A stretch of DNA of 7,371 bases from Eubacteriales bacterium (GCA_030536565.1 JAUNPT010000113.1:1-7371); one strand, 5' to 3'; positions 1 to 7,124 are shown, counted from the stretch's first letter. A program made the numbers and translations. Notes: a model not told the origin generated them from the letters alone.

Positions 1-141
1 TCAATCACTAATATAATCAAATGTAAAAATCCAAGATGTATAACATCTATAGAGCAGGAGCTTGAGCATGTTTTTATTCTCACAGATGAGGATAAACAGG
101 TATACAGATGCAAATACTGCGAAGAAAAATATACACGCTAA
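1..141 (+). CDS. pyrI: Aspartate carbamoyltransferase regulatory subunit PyrI, C-terminal fragment (5' end outside window)
   Basis: Frame 1 is open from the first base to a TAA at 139-141 and gives the last 46 residues of a protein. Four cysteines are visible at fragment residues 8, 13, 37 and 40, a spacing of C-x4-C-x23-C-x2-C. This is exactly the spacing of the zinc-binding cysteines in the C-terminal domain of Escherichia coli PyrI. The surrounding CKNPRCIT and CKYCEEKY also fit the family. PyrI does not catalyse; its zinc domain holds the PyrB catalytic trimers together and its N-terminal domain (not in the window) binds nucleotide effectors that tune the first committed step of pyrimidine synthesis. 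pyrB and the rest of the gene should lie to the left, off the window. The gene ends 31 bp before a large inverted repeat and converges on rnpB. Identification is firm; the start and full length cannot be judged. Confidence 0.93.
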   Translation, partial: SITNIIKCKNPRCITSIEQELEHVFILTDEDKQVYRCKYCEEKYTR

Positions 142-171
142 GCTAATACCTGATTTCATAATCAGCAAAAC

Positions 172-221
172 ACCGCAGATTCTATTTTATTTCACTTAAA
201 AAACAAAATAGAATCTGCGGT
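172..221 (-). terminator. Long perfect hairpin between pyrI and rnpB, probable transcription terminator
   Basis: Bases 172-188 (ACCGCAGATTCTATTTT) are perfectly complementary to 205-221, giving a 17-bp stem with a 16-nt loop. The base of the stem is GC-rich and the inner part AT-rich. Read on the - strand, leaving rnpB, the stem is followed by TGTTTTGC, a short T run, so it best fits an rnpB terminator. Read on the + strand, leaving pyrI, it is followed by TTAAATTC, a poorer U-tract, but the position 31 bp past the pyrI stop makes termination in both directions plausible. The hairpin is directly visible; the function is inferred. Confidence 0.72.
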
Positions 222-240
222 TAAATTCTGACAAATGAAT

Positions 241-613
241 ATTGAGCAGCACTATAAGCCGGGTTATGTATCTGATGATCATCTATCTAGTCCTGCTGTT
301 GCCAACAGGCTCAATCGACCCACCTAAAGCACGACGGGCAGCCGTATCGCTTTTGTTCGGTCTTTCTTCGAATGGGGTTTACATATGCCGCCTCTGTTAC
401 CAGAAGCGCGGTAGTCTCTTAAACTGCCCTTCCACCCTTACCAGTATTCATGCAGAAAATAATCCCACATAAATATTGGCGGTACATTTCTGTTGCACTT
501 TCCTTGGAGTCGCCTCCACCGGACGTTATCCGGCATCCTGCCCTATGAAGCCCGGACTTTCCTCGTTGACAGCCTTTCGGCTCCTGTCTCCGCGATCATC
601 TGTGCTACTCAAT
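241..613 (-). ncRNA. rnpB: RNase P RNA (catalytic RNA of ribonuclease P), probably bacterial type A
   Basis: The RNA subunit of RNase P removes 5' leaders from precursor tRNAs. Read on the - strand, the region carries the conserved blocks in order: GAGGAAAGTCCGGGC (550-564, 5' half of P4), CATAGGGCAGGATGCCGG, GGTAAGGGTGGAAGGGC, GGTAACAG, AGGT then GGGTCGATTGAGCC (the GGT at 322-324 fits the L15 element that pairs with tRNA CCA), CTAGATAGATGA, and ACATAACCCGGCTTAT (3' half of P4). The ends were set by helix P1: 602-613 pairs with 241-252 over 12 bp with a single G-U. The length of about 373 nt and the block order resemble the 377-nt E. coli RNA, so I call type A; this was not modelled. The 5' end lies 7 nt beyond the stop codon of the PilZ gene, and I see no convincing promoter in that gap or in the PilZ 3' end. 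Apparent ORFs inside this region are spurious. Confidence 0.96.
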
Positions 614-620
614 ATCTAAT

Positions 621-995
621 TTATTCTTTTGTGTTATCATGCTTATCTGCCTCACACACAATCTGATAAACATCAATCTTGAATCTGTCCTCGGCATTAA
701 TCCCTACGAAACGACAGCCATAGGTTGTTTTGGCTTCTCCAAGATTCTCCATACGTATAATTTCAATTACTGCTTCAAACGTATCACTGTTGTCCAGCTT
801 TATCATTGTATCATAAAATGAATTAAGCGCAAGATTTTCATCAGATTTAAATGCAATTCCATCTTTTGAAATATTAATAACATGCACTGAGCGCAGATTA
901 TTGGAAAAGCCTGATACAAACTTATCTCCCAGCTCATTCAATGATATCTTCACATCAACATCAATACGTTTTGATTTTCTTTTTTCAATCCCCAT
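621..995 (-). CDS. Single-domain PilZ protein, probable c-di-GMP receptor
   Basis: The 124-residue product carries both halves of the PilZ c-di-GMP binding signature. RKSKR at residues 6-10 is the RxxxR motif, and NISKDG at 41-46 is the (D/N)xSxxG motif. YGCRFVGI at about 92-99 is the typical late beta strand, and a short C-terminal helix follows. PilZ domains bind cyclic di-GMP and pass the signal to a partner or a fused domain; there is no second domain, signal peptide or membrane segment here, so the target is unknown and it would act in the cytosol through another protein. The start is ATG at 995; the only obvious Shine-Dalgarno, GGGGAG, is just 3 nt away. The gene follows queA by 44 bp and ends 7 nt before rnpB, so it is probably the last protein gene of the pheS-pheT-queA transcript. 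Ligand binding is inferred from intact motifs, and the role is not predictable. Confidence 0.9.
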   Translation of the reverse strand: MGIEKRKSKRIDVDVKISLNELGDKFVSGFSNNLRSVHVINISKDGIAFKSDENLALNSFYDTMIKLDNSDTFEAVIEIIRMENLGEAKTTYGCRFVGINAEDRFKIDVYQIVCEADKHDNTKE

Positions 996-998
996 AAG

Positions 999-1004
999 CT
1001 CCCC
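999..1004 (-). promoter_or_regulatory. Ribosome binding site of the PilZ gene with unusually short spacing
   Basis: GGGGAG on the - strand is followed by only CTT before the ATG at 995-993. Spacers of 5-9 nt are usual, so translation may be modest. No other in-frame ATG, GTG or TTG lies between this start and the upstream in-frame stop, so the start is still the best choice. Confidence 0.55.
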
Positions 1005-1039
1005 ATTTCTGTGCAGATTTACTGTACATTAAAATAAAA

Positions 1040-2074
1040 TCATCCATGAATAAACATAGCGTCTCCAAAACTAAAGAACCTGTACTTTTCCTGAACAGCA
1101 GTCTCATATGCATTCAGAACATTTTCCCTTCCTGCCAATGCAGAAACAAGCATTACAAGAGTTGATTCCGGAAGATGAAAATTGGTGATAAGACAGTCAA
1201 TTGCTTTGAACTTATAACCCGGATAAATAAAAATCTGTGTCCAGCCGCTGCAGGCCTTTATTGTTCCGTCTTCTGCTGCCACTGATTCTAAGGTTCTAGT
1301 GCTTGTAGTTCCGACTGCAATAATTCTTCCGCCATTTGCTCTGGCCTTATTAATCTTATCTGCTGCTTCCTGATTAACCATATAAAATTCCGAATGCATA
1401 TGATGCTCCAGAATATTCTCCACCTTAACCGGCCTGAATGTTCCAAGTCCTACATGTAATGTAACTCTGGCTATATCAACACCCTTTGCCTCTATTCTTT
1501 CAAGCAGTTCTTTGGTGAAATGCAGTCCAGCCGTAGGAGCTGCCGCAGAACCTTCATGTCTGGCATACACTGTCTGATACCTGTTCTTATCCTCCAGCTT
1601 ATGTGTAATATATGGAGGCAGAGGCATCTGCCCTAACTGGTCTAATATTTCTTCAAATATACCATTATATTTAAATTGAATCAAGCGGTTTCCTTCATCA
1701 ACAATATCAATGACCTCTCCTACAAGCATTCCCTCTCCAAAGCTTATCTTAGCCCCTATTTTTGCCTTTTTGCCAGGCTTTACAAGAACCTCCCATGTAT
1801 CCTTTAAATCGTTTTTTCTTTGAAGCAGCAGCACTTCAATAGCTGCCCCTGTGTCGATTTTCTCACCGATAAGCCTTGCAGGAATAACCTTAGTATCATT
1901 AATAACAAGGCAGTCTCCTGAATTTAGGAAGTCAACAATATCATGAAAAATTCTGTGCTCAATCTCTCCAGTATTTTTATCTAACAACATCAATCTGGAG
2001 CTTGAACGGTCTGACAGAGGGTCTTGGGCTATAAGCTCCTCTGGCAGATCGTAATAAAAATCATGTAAATCCAT
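1040..2074 (-). CDS. queA: S-adenosylmethionine:tRNA ribosyltransferase-isomerase (QueA)
   Basis: QueA transfers and isomerises the ribosyl group of S-adenosylmethionine onto 7-aminomethyl-7-deazaguanine at tRNA position 34, giving epoxyqueuosine, the penultimate step of queuosine synthesis. The 344-residue product has the usual family length and is collinear throughout. Landmarks are LIAQDPLSDRSSSRLM (14-29), INDTKVIPARL (58-68), YQTVYARHEGSAAAPTAGLHF (about 166-186), HVGLGTFRPV (207-216), HHMHSEF (224-230), AVGTTSTRTLES (253-264), ITNFHLPESTLVMLVSALAG (296-315) and YRFFSFGDAMFI (331-342). It is a cytosolic enzyme. The ATG at 2074 is preceded by GGAG with an 8-nt spacer. It lies 29 bp after pheT with no terminator between them, so it is probably cotranscribed with pheST. 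No queuosine-precursor genes (queC, queD, queE or queF) are in the window, so the neighbours share a tRNA theme rather than a pathway. Confidence 0.98.
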   Translation of the reverse strand: MDLHDFYYDLPEELIAQDPLSDRSSSRLMLLDKNTGEIEHRIFHDIVDFLNSGDCLVINDTKVIPARLIGEKIDTGAAIEVLLLQRKNDLKDTWEVLVKPGKKAKIGAKISFGEGMLVGEVIDIVDEGNRLIQFKYNGIFEEILDQLGQMPLPPYITHKLEDKNRYQTVYARHEGSAAAPTAGLHFTKELLERIEAKGVDIARVTLHVGLGTFRPVKVENILEHHMHSEFYMVNQEAADKINKARANGGRIIAVGTTSTRTLESVAAEDGTIKACSGWTQIFIYPGYKFKAIDCLITNFHLPESTLVMLVSALAGRENVLNAYETAVQEKYRFFSFGDAMFIHG

Positions 2075-2103
2075 TATCTATTCTCCAAGCTGGCATACAA
2101 GCC

Positions 2104-4536
2104 TTAACTTCTAAGCTCAATGCCCATATCTGAAAGGTCTTTCAAAATCTTATCCATAACTGGCTGGATATCCTTATCCTCAAGGGTTCTGTCCTTTGCT
2201 CTAAAGGAAAGCGTATATGCTACTGATTTGAAACCTTCCTTAATCTGTGAGCCTTCATAGATATCAAACAAGCTGTAATGCTCTAATATCTTTCCGCCTC
2301 GTTTTTCAATAACCTGCTCAATACTGCCTACAAGTACATCTTTAGGCATAACCATACTTAAGTCTCTTGTAACTGCAGGGAACTTCGCAATGCCTTTATA
2401 CTTTCTGTCAAATGAAGCTCTCTGTGTGACAGCTGCCAAATCAAGAACTGCAATATAAGTACGCTCACCTAAACCATAATTATCAGCCACGTCCGGATGA
2501 ACCTCTCCAATATAACCAATTACCATATCCTCATATATTATGTCAGCCTGACGTCCCGGATGTAAGAAGCTCTTTTCAGCCTCCGGATCATATACTGGTT
2601 TAACTCTCATTCCGATTCTTTCAAGAAATTCTTCTACAACACCCTTCATAGTAAAGAAATCACCCTCGCCAAATGAACCAAGGACGAACTCAACCTTTTC
2701 TGTTGGAAGCTGTTCTTCCTTGTTTTCAGCTGGAAGATAAATTGTGGCAAGCTCATATAACTTAACATTCTTATTTCTTCTGTTGTAGTTAGTCGCCAGC
2801 GAAGTAAGCATACCATTAAGTGGTGTTGTTCTCATAATTGAGAAATCTTCACCAAGAGGATTAGAAATCACTACAGTATTACGAAGTGGTGAATCTGCAG
2901 GAAGCTTTAATTTATCAAACACCTTAGGGCTCTCAAATGAATAGGTCATAGCCTGTGAAAAGCCGCAGAACTGTGCTATTTCGCTTGCTTCCTCCTCTAT
3001 TCTTTGTTTAAATGAAATCTTCCCCATTGTTGTTGCGCCATGTGGAAGTGTTGTAGGAATATTTGCATAACCGAAAAATCTGGCAACCTCCTCCGCAATG
3101 TCCGCAGTTCTTAATAAATCCTGTCTGAATGTAGGAATGATAAGTTCATTTGCAGCCTCATCATATTCAATTTCAAGCATTTTGAAGTATTCAAGCATAT
3201 CCTCTACAGGCACACTTGTACCTAATAATGCGTTGATTTTTTCTGGTTCAAATGTAATTCTTACATTGTCCTTTTTGTCAGGATATACATCTACGACGCC
3301 TCCGACAACCTCTCCTGCACCAAGTTCTTCAATAAGCTGGCAGGCTCTGTTCATAGCTGCCAATGCATTTTCCGGGTCAAGTCCCTTTTCAAACTTACCA
3401 GAAGCATCTGTACGAAGCCCCAGTCTTTTTGTAGATTTTCTGATATTAGTTCCGTCAAATGTTGCAGCTTCAAAAAGCATTGTTGTAACATCATCAGTAA
3501 TCATCGAATTTTCGCCGCCCATAATACCGGCAATTCCAATTGCTTTATCTGCATCACAGATTACAAGCATATCAGAATCCAGTATTCTTTCCTGTCCGTC
3601 AAGTGTTGTAAACTTCTCTCCCTGGGCAGCCTTACGAACAACTATCTTGTTTCCACAAATCGTGTCTAAATCGTAGGCATGCATCGGCTGTCCGTATTCT
3701 TCCATTACATAATTAGTAATATCTACAATATTATTAATAGGTCTGATACCTGAAGCTGCCAGTCTTCTTCGCAGCCATTCAGGTGATGGTGCAAGCTTTA
3801 TATTCTTAACAACTCTTGCAGTATATCTTGTGCACAGGTCTGCAGCCTGAACATCAACCTTTATAAAATCATTAACATCTTCAGAGTTTCCTGTTGCAGT
3901 GACAACTGGTGGATTAAATGGCTTTCTAAATGTTGCTGCTGCCTCCCTTGCAATACCTATAACACTGTAGCAGTCAACACGGTTATTAGTAATCTCATAT
4001 TCAAACACAGTATCATTAAGTCCAAGATATGCAACTGCATCTGAACCAGTTACAGCATCATCGCCCAGGATATATATTCCATTTTCAGGTGCATCAGGAT
4101 AAAATTCTTTTGATGAGCCTAATTCTTCAATTGAACACATCATTCCACATGACTCAACACCTCTTAACCTGCCCTTTTTAATCTTAATTCCGTCCTCTGG
4201 AAGTGCTCCGCCATCATGTCCTCCAGCGACACGTCCTCCGTCTAATACAACAGGAACCTTCTGACCCTTAGAGCCTGGTTCAATATTAGATGCCCCTGTC
4301 ACAATCTGAACAGTTTCTGCTCCGACATTAACCTGACATACAACAAGCTTGTCCGCATCAGGATGTCTTTCAACTGAAAGAATCTCCCCCACTACAATTT
4401 TATCAAGATTTCTGTCGTATGCCTCAAAACTCTCAACCTTCGTTCCTGAAAGTGTCATGGCATCCCTAAACTGCTGGTCTGTTACATTATCAAGTCCGGG
4501 AACCATAGCCTTAATCCAATTTAAAGATGTATTCAT
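2104..4536 (-). CDS. pheT: Phenylalanyl-tRNA synthetase beta subunit
   Basis: PheT is the large subunit of the (alpha-beta)2 enzyme that charges tRNA-Phe; it binds tRNA and holds the editing site that hydrolyses Tyr-tRNA-Phe. The 810 residues match the normal bacterial length and the domains appear in order. There is an N-terminal segment starting MNTSLNWIKAMVPG and an EMAP/CsaA-like tRNA-binding domain at about 42-155 (VGEILSVERHPDADKLVVCQV, MMCSIEELG). The B3/B4 editing domain spans about 215-390 (RPINNIVDITNYVM, GQPMHAYD, GIMGG). The B5 domain is at about 425-495, followed by a catalytically inactive class II-like core (SNPLGEDFSIMRTTPLNGML). The C-terminal FDX-ACB anticodon-binding domain is at about 716-809 (KFPAVTRDLSMVMP). 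The start has a strong AGGAAGG with a 9-nt spacer. It lies 64 bp after pheS, and that gap also holds a candidate promoter. Long ORFs on the opposite strand are shadows. Confidence 0.99.
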   Translation of the reverse strand: MNTSLNWIKAMVPGLDNVTDQQFRDAMTLSGTKVESFEAYDRNLDKIVVGEILSVERHPDADKLVVCQVNVGAETVQIVTGASNIEPGSKGQKVPVVLDGGRVAGGHDGGALPEDGIKIKKGRLRGVESCGMMCSIEELGSSKEFYPDAPENGIYILGDDAVTGSDAVAYLGLNDTVFEYEITNNRVDCYSVIGIAREAAATFRKPFNPPVVTATGNSEDVNDFIKVDVQAADLCTRYTARVVKNIKLAPSPEWLRRRLAASGIRPINNIVDITNYVMEEYGQPMHAYDLDTICGNKIVVRKAAQGEKFTTLDGQERILDSDMLVICDADKAIGIAGIMGGENSMITDDVTTMLFEAATFDGTNIRKSTKRLGLRTDASGKFEKGLDPENALAAMNRACQLIEELGAGEVVGGVVDVYPDKKDNVRITFEPEKINALLGTSVPVEDMLEYFKMLEIEYDEAANELIIPTFRQDLLRTADIAEEVARFFGYANIPTTLPHGATTMGKISFKQRIEEEASEIAQFCGFSQAMTYSFESPKVFDKLKLPADSPLRNTVVISNPLGEDFSIMRTTPLNGMLTSLATNYNRRNKNVKLYELATIYLPAENKEEQLPTEKVEFVLGSFGEGDFFTMKGVVEEFLERIGMRVKPVYDPEAEKSFLHPGRQADIIYEDMVIGYIGEVHPDVADNYGLGERTYIAVLDLAAVTQRASFDRKYKGIAKFPAVTRDLSMVMPKDVLVGSIEQVIEKRGGKILEHYSLFDIYEGSQIKEGFKSVAYTLSFRAKDRTLEDKDIQPVMDKILKDLSDMGIELRS

Positions 4537-4581
4537 AATCTTATACCTTCCTAATTCTTTACTTATTCTTTTTCATTTCTT

Positions 4582-4590
4582 ATTATAACA
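4582..4590 (-). promoter_or_regulatory. Candidate extended -10 promoter upstream of pheT
   Basis: TGTTATAAT on the - strand is a perfect match to the extended -10 consensus TGnTATAAT. The expected start near 4575 would leave a leader of about 38 nt before pheT with its ribosome binding site intact. The -35 position (GCAGTT at a 17-bp spacing, inside the end of pheS) is poor, so activity would depend on the extended -10. Seen in sequence; function inferred. Confidence 0.5.
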
Positions 4591-4600
4591 GGCAATATAT

Positions 4601-5620
4601 TTAGAACTGCTTTAAGAAACGAGTATCATTCTCATATAGAAGTCTCATATCATCAATTTCATATTTAAGCAATGCGATTCTTTCTAGTCCGATACCGAAG
4701 GCAAAACCTGTATATTTATCCTGGTCTATTCCGCTCATTTCAAATACATGTGGATGAATCATGCCGCAGCCAAGGATTTCAATCCATCCCTCACCTTTAC
4801 ACATACGGCAGCCCTTACCGCCACATTTAAAGCATGAAACGTCCATCTCCGCACTTGGCTCGGTGAATGGGAAATGATGTGGTCTGAACTTAACCTTTGT
4901 TTCAGGTCCAAAAAGCTCTTTTGCAAATTCAGCCAGCGTTCCCTTAAGGTCAGCAAATGTAATTCCTTCGTCAATAACCATACCTTCAACCTGATGAAAG
5001 CATGGTGAGTGGGTAGCATCAACCTCGTCAGCTCTGTAAACACGTCCTGGTGAAATCATTCTGATTGGTAGTTTTCCTCTCTCCATCTCATGTACCTGAA
5101 CTGAAGATGTCTGTGTACGAAGTACAATCTTGTCATTAATATAGAATGTATCCTGCTCGTCCTTTGCAGGGTGATTTGCAGGTATATTAAGAGCCTCAAA
5201 ATTATAATAATCAAATTCCACTTCAGGTCCTTCAACAACCTCATAGCCCATACCCATAAAAATCTTCTTAACTTCTTCTAAAGCCAAAGTATTAGGGTGG
5301 CTGTGACCGACATTATTTTTCTTAGCAGGCAGTGTAACATCAATAACCTCTGCCTTCATCTGAAGTTCTCTTTTCTTTGCAGCAAGCTCCTTCTTTGCAT
5401 TTTCAAGAACCTCCTCAATAGCCTGTCTTGTTTCATTGACAATCTGACCAACTGCAGGTCTGTCTTCCGGAGCCACATCTCTCATGCTCTTTAACACCTC
5501 TGTCAGTTCACCCTTCTTTCCTAAGAAAGCAACTCTGATGTCATTTAATTTGTCAAGTGAATCAGTTGCACTAATCTGAGCAAGTGCCTGTTCTCTGATT
5601 TTCTGAAGTTTTTCTTTCAT
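4601..5620 (-). CDS. pheS: Phenylalanyl-tRNA synthetase alpha subunit
   Basis: PheS is the catalytic subunit of phenylalanyl-tRNA synthetase: it activates phenylalanine with ATP and, with PheT, charges tRNA-Phe in the cytosol. With the start used here it has 339 residues, a normal length. Residues 1-95 form the N-terminal helical coiled-coil arm that contacts tRNA. The class II core follows, with GHSHPN (105-110), RTQTSSVQ (168-175), motif 2 around FHQVEG (208-213), and motif 3 GFAFGIGLERIALLKY (305-320). Ala307 in GFAFG is the usual pocket residue that sets substrate size. A CxxC-x4-CxxC cluster (Cys263, 266, 271, 274) forms the small insert common in Gram-positive PheS. The ORF can start at an ATG at 5641, but 5620 is preferred: it has GGAG 10 nt upstream and gives the usual N-terminus (MKEKLQKIREQ). 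The 5641 ATG lacks a good ribosome binding site and would leave only about 15 nt of leader from the likely promoter. Confidence 0.97.
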   Translation of the reverse strand: MKEKLQKIREQALAQISATDSLDKLNDIRVAFLGKKGELTEVLKSMRDVAPEDRPAVGQIVNETRQAIEEVLENAKKELAAKKRELQMKAEVIDVTLPAKKNNVGHSHPNTLALEEVKKIFMGMGYEVVEGPEVEFDYYNFEALNIPANHPAKDEQDTFYINDKIVLRTQTSSVQVHEMERGKLPIRMISPGRVYRADEVDATHSPCFHQVEGMVIDEGITFADLKGTLAEFAKELFGPETKVKFRPHHFPFTEPSAEMDVSCFKCGGKGCRMCKGEGWIEILGCGMIHPHVFEMSGIDQDKYTGFAFGIGLERIALLKYEIDDMRLLYENDTRFLKQF

Positions 5621-5630
5621 AATTTTCTTT

Positions 5631-5634
5631 CTCC
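5631..5634 (-). promoter_or_regulatory. Ribosome binding site that decides the pheS start
   Basis: GGAG (within TGGAGAAAG) on the - strand lies 10 nt before the ATG at 5620. The alternative ATG at 5641 is preceded only by an AGG about 13 nt away. This supports the shorter 339-residue PheS. Confidence 0.6.
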
Positions 5635-5662
5635 ATTTCATCTAAATAAAAACCTATTCTTC

Positions 5663-5690
5663 ATTGTAACACATGAAGCATAATTGGCAA
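5663..5690 (-). promoter_or_regulatory. Probable sigma-A promoter of the pheS-pheT-queA transcript
   Basis: On the - strand TTGCCA (5690-5685) is followed after 16 bp by TACAAT (5668-5663), and the -10 is extended by a TG one base upstream (TGTTACAAT). The expected transcription start is near 5656, giving a leader of about 36 nt to the pheS ATG at 5620. It sits in the 94-bp gap after the 459-residue membrane protein gene, where I find no convincing terminator, so read-through from upstream is also possible. Confidence 0.65.
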
Positions 5691-5714
5691 GTATATTTTA
5701 GTTATATCTTAACC

Positions 5715-7094
5715 CTAACTTCGGTTTGACTTGTTTTTTTGTTCATACATTTCAATGATTCTGAGTGCATATGTACTATATTCTGGATTTCTTAATGTCA
5801 TTTTCTTTATATTATCCTTTGCTTCTCCAATTCGGCTTTCATTATATTCAATCTGATTTCTCAGCTTCTGCCTCTGTACATTTAATTCATGCCTTACTTC
5901 AACCATTTCCTTTGGGTAAATCAGGGCTCTTACCTGTCCAAGCCAGACATGTGTATCATAAAGCCCTGCCTGTCCTAATACTTTCTCCAGATTAAGCTCA
6001 GCCTCATTTAATGATGAAGTCAGACAGACAGCCTTTGTCTGTTCTTCCTTCATCTGTATATACGCCTCATATTTTTTTGCAAGCTCATATGAGTTTTTCA
6101 CATGGTATTTGTTATATTCATAATCTAACGTATTAGCCGCATTAACATATTTAATCTTAATTTTATTAAGCAGCAGCGTTGCCTTATTAAGCTTCATTTC
6201 CATCACAAGCACTTGTCTTTCTGTCGCCTTTAGAACTGCAAACATAGACAGGGCAAGAATAGCTGCCAGACTTGTAACCAGTAAAAGCACTGCCATATTC
6301 TCGTCATTATCTGCTGCAAACAAAGCTATCATAAAAACAATATAAACTGCAACCATACAAAATATAAACCACATAGCCATATTTTTTATTCTCAGCTGCC
6401 TGTTTACGAGCTGCTTTGATTCCATACGAAGCCCAAGTCTTTCACCCTCAACCATTCTCATATCTCTTTTTACAGCTTCAAAAAATGCTTCCTGTTTTTC
6501 CAGATACTTAATCCCATTTGGAATTTCATCTTCATATCTTTCAACATTATAATATGCATTATTGGAAAGCTTCTGTTCTGCTGACTTAAATATTCTTCTG
6601 TCAATTGTAAGCAAGTCCACCTGCTGTGCAGCTGTCTTTACAGCCTCCCTGATATTTTCTGGTGCTTCTTCTATTGCCTGTATATCAGAAAGATGCTCTG
6701 TTACAGCTTCATACTTTTCTTTGGCAGCTTCCATATAGGCAGCCGCAGACTCCATAATATCACACTGCTCCCTTACATAGTTTTCAATATCCTGACCCTT
6801 AAAATCGTCCAGCTTTACTGTTTCCAGCTTTTTCGGCTTTTTCATGCTGCCATTTATTTTGTCCACAGTTTTAATTAGATTCTGAGCCTGAACGCTGTTT
6901 AGCAGATGGTCGTATTTTTCTTCTTCCTTTTTAGAATCCTCCATCTGCTGTTTTATATCCTTAGCCCTGCCCGAGGTCTCTTTTTTTTCTTCATAGACTG
7001 GTTCTATATCTTCATCATAATAAACAAGGTCATCCAGATTTTCCAGTTCAAACTCATCTTCATATCTTCTTTTAATTTTCCCAAATAAACCCAT
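5715..7094 (-). CDS. Unrecognised membrane protein with two central transmembrane helices flanked by long predicted coiled coils
   Basis: I do not recognise this 459-residue protein. It opens with a short basic amphipathic-looking stretch (MGLFGKIKRR) and a strongly acidic segment (about 11-40). A charged, helix-rich region of about 200 residues follows. Two hydrophobic helices lie at about 239-261 and 267-289, joined by a tight acidic loop (DNDEN). A second helical region, rich in Glu, Lys and Leu, runs from 291 to about 432. Basic residues before the first helix (RLRIK-like, 232-237) and after the second (KATER) suggest by the positive-inside rule that both ends are cytoplasmic, giving a membrane hairpin with two cytosolic helical arms. 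There is no signal peptide and no nucleotide-binding or catalytic motif that I can see. The start has AAGGAAGGAAG immediately upstream. It lies 30 bp after the acidic ORF at 7125, suggesting an operon. It could be a scaffold or stress protein, but that is a guess. Confidence 0.85.
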   Translation of the reverse strand: MGLFGKIKRRYEDEFELENLDDLVYYDEDIEPVYEEKKETSGRAKDIKQQMEDSKKEEEKYDHLLNSVQAQNLIKTVDKINGSMKKPKKLETVKLDDFKGQDIENYVREQCDIMESAAAYMEAAKEKYEAVTEHLSDIQAIEEAPENIREAVKTAAQQVDLLTIDRRIFKSAEQKLSNNAYYNVERYEDEIPNGIKYLEKQEAFFEAVKRDMRMVEGERLGLRMESKQLVNRQLRIKNMAMWFIFCMVAVYIVFMIALFAADNDENMAVLLLVTSLAAILALSMFAVLKATERQVLVMEMKLNKATLLLNKIKIKYVNAANTLDYEYNKYHVKNSYELAKKYEAYIQMKEEQTKAVCLTSSLNEAELNLEKVLGQAGLYDTHVWLGQVRALIYPKEMVEVRHELNVQRQKLRNQIEYNESRIGEAKDNIKKMTLRNPEYSTYALRIIEMYEQKNKSNRS

Positions 7095-7124
7095 GTTCTT
7101 CCTTCCTTTATGGAATATTAACTC

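Noticed and set aside
150..165. Small hairpin CTGATT-TCAT-AATCAG just after pyrI
   Set aside because: Only 6 bp and followed by CAAAAC rather than a T run, so not credible as a pyrI terminator on its own.
242..472. 76-codon ORF on the + strand
   Set aside because: It lies entirely within the complement of the RNase P RNA; its bases are explained by conserved rnpB blocks.
639..821. 60-codon ORF on the + strand
   Set aside because: Antisense shadow of the PilZ gene, with no family resemblance.
3098..3676. 192-codon ORF on the + strand, rich in Ser and Ile
   Set aside because: Antisense to the conserved pheT B3-B5 region; its low-complexity composition is what the reverse complement of pheT codons gives.
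4759..5244. Two ORFs (94 and 62 codons) in another - strand frame within pheS
   Set aside because: They overlap highly conserved pheS sequence, including motif 2, and have no domain features.
5693..5716. Possible terminator after the 459-residue protein gene (AGTTA / TAACT)
   Set aside because: A 5-bp AT-rich stem with an 11-nt loop and no T run; too weak to call.
6693..7088. Phe- and Ile-rich + strand ORFs that look like membrane peptides
   Set aside because: Shadows of Lys- and Glu-rich codons of the 459-residue protein on the other strand; the hydrophobicity is an artefact of complementing AAA, GAA and GAT codons.
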